64,000 nucleotides of DNA, taken from NCBI GenBank assembly GCA_001910725.1, contig MJGA01000008.1:496001-560000 (forward strand), given 5' to 3'. Made by a program: the position numbers and the translations under genes. The notes beneath the pieces are model-generated. The model searched no databases and was not told the DNA's origin. It saw only the letters and a program-made list of their open reading frames with translations. Of the stretch, positions 23,996 through 34,207 are shown in pieces (the first letter of the stretch is position 1; every line of letters begins with the position of its first letter). The stretch is from Phanerodontia chrysosporium. Taxonomy: Eukaryota > Basidiomycota > Agaricomycetes > Polyporales > Phanerochaetaceae.

Positions 23996-26900
23996 ATGTG
24001 CATCGACGGCAACCACGGACCTCTCTCGGTTCGCTACGTGACCTCGCAGCTGGAGGCACTGTACAAGAACGCCGAACAGTGTGCGCCGCATGCTAAAGGC
24101 CTTGACTACAAGTCGGCCGAGTACGAGGGCACTCGGTACACTCGCGCCCTGTACGAGTATGCGTTCCTCACTCGCCGCCTCCCTGCCGGCCTGCACGTCG
24201 CCGATCTTTTCTTCTACGCCAAGTTCGCGATGCCGGAGCTCAAATTCCTATGCAACCACACTGCATTCATCCACTTCAAGATTACGGAGGGCCACTTCAA
24301 CGCGAACTACAAGGAGTCGCTCAAGCTGGGCTCCCGCGCTGACCAGTACGTTGTCTCGGCGCACTTTCTACGATCCTTGTTCACGCTCTTGCACAGTGCG
24401 AAGAATATAACTCTGTCGCCTCTGGAAGTTGTGTATCAGGTCCCTCTCCTCCGCAGCAACATCGGCGGACGCGACGAGAAAGTTGGCAACATCGGTGCTC
24501 GTCATCTCGTCCAGATGATGATCCTCGGCGTCGAGCGTGAGTTATCATGACTCGTCCGAACATCGTTTGCTCACTTGATAGCAGAGGCCAAGTTCGCGAG
24601 CTATAACCTCGGCACCAACAAGTTGCACGAAGACGGCAAAGACGAGGCGCTCCAGTTCTACATGAAACACTACCTCCACTTCCTGCAGACGTCGGGAAAC
24701 CACGTCATGTTCGACCTCCCCGACTTCGACGACACGCGCTACCGCCCGCACGTCGACTACTCGCTCATCCGCGACAAGCCGACGGACGACCTCCGCAAGC
24801 AGATCGTCCGCGACATCAAGCTCCTCGACAAGGTCGACGCGGCGCTCATCTCGCAGTTCTACAACATGCACTGGCAGAACGCGTGCGGCAAGCGCAACGG
24901 CCCGGCCTGGGGCAAGCTCGAGCTCTGTCTCGCGAGCATCTGCAGCGACTGGATCAACGGCTGCTCGCTCGAGGAACACTTCTTCATCAACTTCCACTCT
25001 CCCACTGTAGAGCCCCTTTGCAGCCAGGAGGTCATCCTCAAATTCAACATTAAGGAGCTTGGTTTCTTTGAGAAGTTTGGTATTGACGAGAAGTCAGTCT
25101 TCAACTCATTTTACATCGCTTATACTCAAACAATTATTCCAGAGTTAACCCGATAGTCGACCTTTCCGACAAGGAATGGTCCTTTGCTTTTATTATCAAA
25201 TGTATCAAGGCTGAAGGCCTTGGCGTTGTGACTCTGGACCTGGACAGTATGTGTTTCCCTCGGACGGAGACTGCAGTTCGTTGATGAATCTCTCTGCAGC
25301 CGCCCGTTTCTCCCGATTCGACTCGAGCTTCAGGGCGAAGGGCGAGCTCGACGAAGCCGGGAAGAAGTACCTTGAGCTCATGATCAAGTTCTTCTCGCGC
25401 GACTACATCGACATCATCGCTCGCTATAACTTGCACGTCATCCTCGGCCTGCCGTTGTCCCCGGACAGCTTCGGCAAGGACTACAACGCCGAATGGACCG
25501 AGACTGAGGAGAACGAGGGCGATCACTTCCGCCGAACGCACACGCACGCTATGATGTGGTCTGAGAGGATCATGAACACGCCGATTTTGCCTGGAATCCA
25601 CGAGGTCGTCGGGCTCTCTGAAGAGACCATCAACCGTGTCCTGCGCGACCGCCTCGAAATTGTCCGGGAGTGGCACATCGGCAACCTGTTCAAAATCAAC
25701 ATCAACGAGCTCAAGACGCGCTTGCTCACTAGTGGTAAGGCCATCATCTACATCCAGGCGAACGGCTCGGTCTTTGTCCGCAAGTAAGTGGCAGCTGTTA
25801 TCGTGTGCGGCTGGTGCACTGACGACACGATAGGCGGGAGAAGTCTATCAAATGGTGGACGAGGCTCTTCTGGGAGCGTCCCCAGAAGACTGATAAACTG
25901 GAGGAGATCTTCTTCGACGGCGTCACCCTCGCCTACGAAGTCGACATCTCGAAGCTCCCGCACGACTTTGTCATCACCCAGGTTGACAAGGTTGTTGTAG
26001 ACCACTACGAGAGCTGGGCCTACAAGTACTGGAACTGGCTCTGCATGGTCTACACGCATGAGCACACGGAGGTGACCAAAACCTGGCAGGAAGCTGTTCA
26101 TCTTATGCACTTCGTCCTCAATCTGAAGAGTATGTCTCCGCCTCCCCCCTGACCCTCTGCGATTCGCTGCTGATACTGTCCCCCGTAGCTGCCCGCTTCG
26201 TCGAGGAGCTATCCAACGTCACCGACCTCGGCACGGACGACGACGCGCTGGAGAAGCTCAACACCATTCGGCAGTACATTCCCGAGTACATGGCTGCTCT
26301 GTCTTACTGGGGCCATAACATCATCCACACCGTCCCCATCAGCAAGGTCCCTCATACCGGCTCGACGGTCGACCTCTTCGCGTTCACCGATGTCGACTTC
26401 CGCGTGCTCACCAAGAAGGAGGTTAACATCGACACGTGCCTCAACTACGAAACTGGCGAGACGGATATCCCGCTTGTGCTCATTTATGGCGTTACTGGCG
26501 GTGAGAAGCTCCCGAGCTACACCGGGCAGTGGACGGCAGGCTGGATGCCGGTGGGCCAGACGGCGGTCGGTACACTCGGGCTTTCCAAGGACATCTTCCT
26601 GCAGCGCTACCTGCTCGAGCAGCTCAAGGGCATCAACGCGATGACGACCATCGTGCCGAAGGAAGTTGATGTTGTCGATGACGATGTCTGGCATGTCCAG
26701 CTCACGACCTGGGCGCAGCACCCTACGCGCAGCAAGTCCAAGACCGGCTGCCAGTTCCGCAAGGTCGATGTCAATTCGCTCGATTACCTCCAATACGAGT
26801 GGAAGTACCGTGACGACTGGAACCACCAGCACGAGGGCCACAAGGAGGACGACCAAGTGAACGGTCAATACCATCTTTCCTGTGAGAATCGTCCAGCATT

Positions 26901-27914
26901 AGTTCATCACTAGGGACTAACTCTCAACTTAGGTAACACGGCGAACAAGCTCATCGTCCCGACGCAGTATGACCCCAAGGGCGTTGAGCTTGATCTTCAG
27001 GGCGAGACTGTTATCAAGGTGGGCGGCACGCACAAGGGTACGACGTGGAGGTATGCCCAGTCACTACTCGTCGATGCGACGGTACTGATATGCCTTCCAG
27101 CCGCTCTACCATTGGTACTTGGGGCGCGAAGATCAAGCTCGACACTTCCAACGGTCTCAAGATCGTCGTTGAGCGTCTCCCGACCGAAGTCAAGCCCTTG
27201 CAAACCACGTCGACCGAGCCGTGGACGTACGACCCGACCACGCTCCACATGCAGAACATCAACCTCAAGCCTGACGTCCTCGACTCCCTCATCATCCGCG
27301 AGCTACGTTCCGTGCTCGAGGCGTCGTGGCAGTACTGCCTTATGGGTATCCAAGCCATCAAGCTGGCTGCGCCCGTCATTACGCGCGCCGGCGACTTTAT
27401 CTGCGAGCTCTACCTCGAGAAAGGTGTGTGCGTTCTGCGTCCGTACGACCGTCTCTGATGTGCTGCCGCAGATCTTATCCGCCCGCCGATGCTCGAGATG
27501 ACCGAGTGGGTCAAGTACAGGACGAGGTGGTACACCGAGTATGGTACGTCGCTGCGCCTGCGTCAGCATGGGGGACAATCCTGACAGGGTGCTGCAGTCG
27601 AGCAAGGCAAGCTCGTCGGCCAAGGTTTCGGCCAGATCTGGGGCGAGTACACAGTGGACAAGGACGGCAAGATCGACCGCAGCGACATCAACAAGCGCAC
27701 GCCGAACCCGAACCCGGGCGAGCACTCGCTCGCGAACAACCCCGAGTACAAGCCGTTTGCCGTTCTCGACCCGGCCAAGCCCGACGAGACACGCACGACG
27801 AAGTCGGCGGATTCCCATCACATTCACACTATAGATGCGACTGGGCAGCAGACCCGCCACTATGATTCGGCTACCGCTCCAACCACCACCGTGGAGACTA
27901 AGAATAAGGAGTAA
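23996..27914 (+). CDS. Uncharacterised large protein, 1,151 residues
   Basis: I do not recognise the family. Ten exons fit without any frame break: 23996-24536, 24585-25092, 25143-25246, 25300-25783, 25834-26129, 26189-26881, 26933-27050, 27101-27423, 27472-27543 and 27598-27914, totalling 1,152 codons. The intron 1 acceptor could be three bases earlier. There is no evident signal peptide or membrane segment. The N-terminal half is rich in aromatic and charged residues (YMKHYLHFLQTSGNHVMF, HMGN-free, HWQNACGKRNGPAWGKLE). The middle has long charged helices and FSRDYIDIIARYNLHVILGL. The C-terminal third alternates short polar and hydrophobic strands (GTWGAKIKLDT, GLKIVVE), suggesting a beta-rich fold, and ends in a polar Pro/Thr tail. 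A clear TATA box and ordinary codon use argue for an expressed gene. I assign no function. Confidence 0.8.
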
Positions 27915-28751
27915 AATTTTAAAGTTTTTGTCTCCCTCAGGCTGTACCCCCCTGTGAGTGCTCGAGGTTATCGCTCTGCTATATGTTCGATTGTATATGA
28001 TTGTATGTGTTAGATTGTATGACTACGTCTATGCGCATATCAAATGCACTGTTCTCTCTCCTACGTATCCCGCTACGACCTAGGATCTGCACGGCACGGA
28101 CTGTTTTGCAGATCTGTCCTCAGAATTCGCGGCGCACGGCCAAGGTCGGCGGATGGCTCGCGGACGGCTCGTGCATTCCTCGACTCTCGATGCGCTTGCA
28201 TATTCGGCATTCCCCGACTGTAGCGCGTCATGGCGTGGTAAATTGGTTCGGATCGACGCATTTGGCATACCGAACCGGTTCGGGTAACGTCTTCTTCTGT
28301 AACCGAACCAAAATGGGCCAACTTGTGGATATACGCTGTTTCGATTGACGAAGACACTGCAGCGCCGAAGATATCTCAGCCCTCCTTCGCCCGCCTTGCC
28401 CCTGCTGCGATTGTTGTGGGACCTCTGGATGCCGTAAACCGGCGCAGAGTGCACCTGCGGCGTGGTTCACAGCTCGCTTCTGCCAGGAGTTTAGGGCTGG
28501 TTTGTGTTGTATATGATGACGATGTTTCCACAAGGGCTAACTGACTCAGTTGCAAAGGCTGACCGCGGCTGCTTCTAGGGGGTCTCTCCAACTGAGAAGG
28601 GTAGGCAGTACTCAAGAGTCTCGAAGTCACACCTCCTGCCAGCCGCCTTTGGAATTCAAATGTGGACGCGGGCTGGGCTGGTGGCTGTCACCAGCAGTCA
28701 GCCTCCCTGGATTACAATGTCCTCGCACGGTGCTTGTCCTGTTCTTCATCA
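27915..28751. other. Intergenic region with second dispersed-repeat copy
   Basis: About 840 bp. It holds the 3' region of the preceding gene, repeat copy 2 at 28178-28295, and the promoter of the coiled-coil gene. No other gene was seen. Confidence 0.45.
28178..28295. repeat. Dispersed intergenic repeat with internal palindrome, copy 2
   Basis: Shares TCGGCATTCCCCGAC, GCGTCATGGCGTGG and ACCGGTTCGGGT in the same order with copy 1 at 21421-21555. The arms GGTTCGG and CCGAACC form an inverted repeat around GCATTTGGC, paralleling the palindrome of copy 1 although the bases differ. Confidence 0.6.
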
Positions 28752-31395
28752 ATGTCTACCTACTCCTTCTTCAAGCCCGCAGCAGTACTTTCCCTGTTCG
28801 GGTTCTCCCTCTTTCTCGTGTGGGCCGCTGATTTCGGCCTCCGAGACACCTTCCTCTATCTTCTTCCCGACCTCGACTACCCCCTTCAGGTCTTCACTAA
28901 CGCCGCAGACACCGCTCACAAAACTATCCATTCCTTCCACAACACGCTCTTTACCTATTCCCATTCCTTCCTGGCACATTCCCATGCTAAGTTCGCCCTC
29001 GACGTCCTCGCCTTCCCCACCGAGGAAGAGGCCTCCCTAGTCGTCATCCCATGGTTCATACTAGTAAGTCTGCCGTTAGGAAAGGCTGGACTGCAGGGGC
29101 TGACACAGCTCCATCAGTTCCTTGCGACCTGGGGCTCGACGATCTCCTCTGTCAAGTACTACACTGGCATCACAGCTCGTGAAGAGGCAATGGAGGCATC
29201 GCGCGGCCGATGTGCAGTCACCGACTCGAGCGTGCGCTGGGCTGACTGTGAACTCGCACGGTCCCGCACGATACACGCGCAGAAGATCGCCAAGGGCGAA
29301 AAGATGCGCGGACACCGGGAGGCATTGCAGCGCAATGCCGAGCGTGTGTGCGAGGTTATCAGACTAAACAGGTGGGCCCCCATGTTTTGCATCGTTCGAC
29401 ATCGACTGAGCGTTGCTCGTACAGCTCGCCTGTGGTGAGATGAAGGCCCAGGTGGCTACCCTCAGCAGCGAGAAGCAGGCAGTCGACGCATTCTCCAGTG
29501 CCACTGCTAGTCGATTCCGCAAGCTCGAGAAGGAGGTTCTGCGGCATGAAAAGGCCGCCACAAGCCGCGAGACCGTTCTTCGTACCACGATTTCCGCAAC
29601 CGTTGACAAGGTCGCGGAAGCCTCCTCAGCGGCAGCCAACACCGACGCAGCGTTTGTCCAGGATGAGATGCATGGCGCTCTCCAACACATGGGAATGGAC
29701 GAACTTGCCGGTGTGCGCATATCAGTCGAAGCCGCGCACGCCAACCTCTTCCCCGACAGTCTGTCTAGGAAATCTTGCCACAAGGCGGAGAGGGAAACGC
29801 ACTCTGGCCATGCGGACGCTGCGGACGCCGTCGTCGAGATGGTCCGCTCGGATGTCAAGCTTGCTAAAGACGCCCACAGTGCTACTGTGGCATCCTTGCG
29901 GAAGGACCGCGTCGTGATCACAGACACCATTACTCAAGCAGCGCTAGACCTCGCGGACGATGAGGTCGAGGTTCGCGAGTTACACGACAAGATCGACGCC
30001 GTCGCGACCAACCGCGCTATAGTCAGAGTCGAGGCCGAACGTGCCAAGGCGGAGCATGCGAACAATATTCATCCTGTCGCTTTGTGCATTTTCCACGCTC
30101 GCCATCACGCTGTCGAGCATTTCACGGCCCTCGCAGAACACGAGGCGTTCTTGGCTTCCGGTACCACCTTCGCCGTCCAGCAGACCGAGGATGCCAGGGA
30201 GAGCCTCGAGTTCAGCAACGCAGAGCACATGCTCCATCTTGAGTACTGCACGACGAAGCGGGAACGCTTCCACGCTCGCTATGATGCTGTTCAAGAGCAT
30301 CTGTCCGCCGTTTGCTCGGCGACAGCTACCACGGATGCAGTCGCCACAGCCCACCGCTCCTCGCGTGCTCAGAGCCAAGTCGAGCAGCACGACGTGAAAG
30401 ATGGCGTCGAGTCCCAGATCAAGCTCGTGAGCGACGACTACTCCGAGGCGCGCGACAAGCGGCGCATGGCCGACGGCGCAGTGAAGGAGGCACAGTGGGC
30501 GTATAAGGACCAGCAACTCAAGCATGCCGCAGCGCATGACGCCTATCGTGCCCAGCTCGACGTTGGGAACAGCTTCGCGGACGACCTCCTTCAGAGGCGC
30601 GACGAGAAGAAAGCACGTGCTACCGCTCTGAAGGCTGCTGTCGACGAGTACCCCATGGCCACGGCAGTGCTGGATCAGGAGCGCGAGGCGACCGAGAAAG
30701 GGCTCGCGGACGCATGCGAGGAGCTTTCGGCCCGTGACATCCGGCTCGCCCATTTGCAGGCAGAGATTCAGGATGTCCGCCCGAAACTCCCGTCCAACGG
30801 CACTCGCGAGCACGAGCACCTCGCGTTCAGCGATCAGCTTAAGGAAAAGGCACGCAAACAGCATGAGCTGCGCCGCCAGATTGCTGAAGACCACGCTGCC
30901 CATTGTCTGAGGATGGCAGAGCTCGAGGCACGGCTGGAGGCTGCAAACAAGGCGTTGGCTGTGCAGGCTCCCGAACCAGCGGCTGCGCCTGAAGACGAAT
31001 CGCTGTCTCTCGATGACTTGCTAGACAAATCGATGGAGCTGCTGATGGACGAGTCAATGGAGCTGTTGGTGGATGAGTCTATGGAGATGCTGGTGGACGA
31101 GTCGCTGGGCGACCTCATGGATACGTCGATGCCGGAGTTCGCTGAGAGTTCCAGTCGCGACGGAACACCTGAGCGCGAGGAGGACTGTGGCCAAGGCGCC
31201 TCCTCGTATTTGGCCACGCCCGCGCTGACTTACACCTCTGGTAGGTGGTCTCGCTCTCCAACCTGCTCTCCTGTCCTGTCGAGTCCCTTGCTGCATGAGT
31301 TCACCGCGTCAGTCGAACCGTATATTGCAGCGCCGGACGATGACGCAGCGTCAGAAGAGTGGGACGGGGCAGAGGCGAAGTTGGCCGATGGTTAG
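28752..31395 (+). CDS. Membrane-anchored long coiled-coil protein
   Basis: No family recognised. The N-terminus MSTYSFFKPAAVLSLFG followed by more hydrophobic residues to about residue 29 looks like a signal anchor, and a second weakly hydrophobic stretch occurs near residue 100. The second exon (29425-31395) is an uninterrupted 656-codon frame rich in A, E, K, R and H with few prolines, typical of extended coiled coil. Near the C-terminus four tandem acidic 8-residue units (DESMELLV type) occur, followed by a Ser-rich tail. The splice between exons is uncertain: a weak donor (GTTATC at 29355) keeps frame, while a canonical donor at 29372 (GTGGGC) would need one extra G at 29371-29372, as at many other sites here. 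The product would be about 857-863 residues. A 307-codon antisense frame at 29980-30903 is treated as a shadow. Confidence 0.72.
31027..31122 (+). repeat. Four 24-bp tandem units coding for an acidic SMELL-type motif
   Basis: Units of 24 bp start at 31027, 31051, 31075 and 31099, each encoding a variant of ESMELLVD. The last unit is diverged. They lie inside the coiled-coil gene, near its 3' end. Confidence 0.8.
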
Positions 31396-32409
31396 ATGGG
31401 TTATGTTATACTTCGATGCTCGCAGTTGTACACTACCCTTGTATGCATTTCGCTCATATCCAATTTAGTTCGTTTGTGTGGAGACAACGCTCGAGGGTAT
31501 CCGGGGTCTGAGTGGTCCTGTCACGTCACGGTGTAACTGCGTATAAAATGCGCGTCCGTCACGACGCGGTTTCTTCTCAACTTTGCACCCAGTCCAAATT
31601 GGCTCGTCGAACGCATACACTCACTTCGTGCGGAGCCTCATTCCCTGGGAAGATCGACACCTCTTCGTGCTCCTTCGCCTGCAATCTGCAGGCTGTACGC
31701 GACTTTTATCTATCTGCTGTATGCCAGACACGAGGCGGGACACACCTCTCGCAGCTACCAGACTTCCTGCGCCGTAATATACCAGACCACTATCTTCACT
31801 GCATGGTCGGAAGTCTAACTGAGCCAAGATGCTGAGCAGGTTTGTGCGCTGGCATGGTATATGGGTCATGGTTGAACGGTACGCCTCTTATCGAGCCACA
31901 TGCTTCTTGCCACACCGTCTGCACGTCTTCGTGAGGATTCTATCACGTCCTGGAGATGCAGGGTCACGTTGATTGCAGAGCAAAGTCCAGCAATCGTTCC
32001 TGGTCAGATCGCATCACACAGCTCCACCATCGTACAACCACGAAGGATAAATAGGCTCAAGCTCACGCATGTCGTGTCGTCGTCCATTGCGGCGCCGAGT
32101 CCTGCTTGGTATGTGTCGGTGCCCCTACCGTAATCACAAGTTCTTCTCATATAAGTGTCATTATTCTTATATCTAAGATGCTCGATTCGAGATCATATGA
32201 TTGGAATCCGCGCATTCCAAATGCTAACGTGAACTCTGGAAGCCCCAACGTCATCTTCGAATCGCACTACGTTAGGGCGGATTAAGCTTAAGTTGTTCTG
32301 AGCGGATCTGCCTCTGCAGCTCAACCTCGATCCATGGGATGCCTGGTCGGTGGTTCGACACGAACGGACGCTTTGTCGAATGTCTCGACTTTAGCTTTAA
32401 GAACGCACC
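31396..32409. other. Intergenic region upstream of glycosyltransferase
   Basis: About 1 kb. A TATAAAA box at 31542-31548, preceded by CACGTCACG, looks like a promoter on the plus strand but is 860 bp from the next clear ATG. Only short frames follow it (for example 31583-31777, 64 codons). No firm gene. Confidence 0.4.
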
Positions 32410-34070
32410 ATGCGCAGTCATCCGTGCTCAGGAAGTGCGCGCCCCTCGACCTCGCTTGCTACCATGTTACCTGATAGCTTCACGGACCCTCTGAACATCG
32501 TGTTCATAGCACTATCGGTCAGCGGGCAGCTCAATGTGCATCTTGCTACGATCGAGCATATGCTCTCCATGGGCCCGGCAGACTCACCACCACTGCATAT
32601 CCACCTTCTTTCCTTCGACCCTGCCGAGAAACATGCGCGCTCGCTCTCGGCATCGCACCAGTCGACTCGCCACAGGTTGAGCTTCCACTCTCTGGGGGAG
32701 CTTCTGCTCTTCACTGAGATCTCTCACAATGGGCTCATCGACCGACACGGGCCCGCGTCTCTTACGCGCAGGGGCGGTCTCAAATCCTATCGGTTCCTCG
32801 CAGAATTGTTCGGATTCAACCCTACCTGCTATGTCGACGTGTACGAGCGTGTGCTCGGCATCTTCAGCCTGATCAAGCCGAAGATCCACATAGCCGCGAT
32901 TGACTTGTGCATGCCTATCGGTATGGACGCTTGCATGGCTGCGAATGTCCCATGGGGCATCCTGTGCCCAAACAGTGGGCTCGAGCTCTCGAAGTTTGAC
33001 CAGCCTATGCTAAAAGGATTCTGGAAATTCCCAGCGTAAGCTCTTCACCAATTCTCGAGCTCCCGTGCCTCACCATGCCCTTCCAGCCCATACTCCGGAT
33101 CTCATTCCCCGTCCCACTGCACCTCATCCCATACAATATCGCGCTCAATATCGCGTTTCTGCACACACTCCAGACGCACCCGCGCATCCGGCAGCTCGAG
33201 GCACGGCGCGCCAAGGCGGGCATCCGCGGGAAGCTCCTCGACAAGCCGCTGCACGCGCTCCCGTTCCTCATCTGCGCGAGCGTGCCCGCGCTCGAGTACC
33301 CACACGTGCCTGGCCGCAACGTCGTGTACGCGGGCCCACTTCTTGTGCCGCCGCCGCCGCTCGCCGGCGGCGCGCTCGCGGACTTCCTCGCGCGCTCGCG
33401 GACGCTCGTGGTGAACCTCGGCTCGAACTTCTGGTACACGGACGACGACGTACGTGCCGTCGCCGACGCGATTGTGCTTGCGCGCGCGCGCACAGTGCGC
33501 TTCCAGGTGCTGTGGAAGCTGAACGGGAAGAAGGCGTTCGAGGGCCTGCTCGAGGAGCGCCTTGGGAAGGAGCTCCTCGAGGACGTGCGCACGGAGGAGT
33601 GGATCGAGCCGCCTGCGCTCGCGGTGCTGCAGCACCCGAACGTGGTCGCTCTGGTCAATCACGGAGGTGCAAGTAGGTCAGATATGCGCTCGTATGGAAA
33701 CTATGCTGATTCCTGTGCAGACTCCGTCCATGAAGCAGCATAGTACGTGCACGCTGGCCCGCATAGTTATCCGAATTGACCGTCTTTTTGCAGCGCTGGT
33801 GTCCCGCAGATCATCTTGCCGCAGTGGCTCGACCTGTACGACTATGCTGTACGCGTTGAATGGCTCGGGCACGGCATCCACGCGAACAAGGGTCACGCTG
33901 CGAAGATACACGCCCCGCAACTCGCGGACGCCTTCGTGAGGGTGCTCTCCGACGGTGAGGGCATGGCGATGAAGAAGAAGGCGCTCGAGATCGCGGAAGC
34001 CTGTCGCCAAGGCGGGGGAGTCGCAAAGGTTGCCGAGACGCTGATCTCTGCGGGGTACAACGCCTCCTAG
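32410..34070 (+). CDS. UDP-glycosyltransferase-like protein (GT family 1)
   Basis: Transfers a sugar from a UDP-sugar to a small acceptor, by family. Exons are 32410-33035, 33087-33672, 33721-33742 (22 nt) and 33794-34070. The N-terminal acceptor domain starts with NIVFIALSVSGQLNVHLATI. The C-terminal sugar-donor domain has TLVVNLGSNFWY, VLQHPNVVALVNHGGANSVHEAA and GVPQIILPQWLDLYDYA, corresponding to the PSPG-type region, with the HGG motif intact. A -1 break at 33097-33098 (CCGGATC, expected CCGGGATC) is repaired by one G, giving YSGISFPVPLHLIPYN and exactly 503 codons plus stop. The ATG at 32410 has a good context (CGCACC before it); 32464 is an alternative. It could act on a secondary metabolite, but no link to the terpene locus 25 kb away is shown. 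Confidence 0.85.
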
Positions 34071-34207
34071 AGGACCATTGGGATCGTGTTGATTGAAGAG
34101 GACAGTGTGTTGAATGTACAAGAGCAAGATTTGGGTACGATGTTACAGCAGAACTAGGGATACATACACACAGCAAGAAAGCTACAGCAGTTCATGTTTC
34201 TCCCATC

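Noticed and set aside
29980..30903. 307-codon minus-strand open frame
   Set aside because: Antisense to the coiled-coil coding exon, composition consistent with a shadow, no domain.
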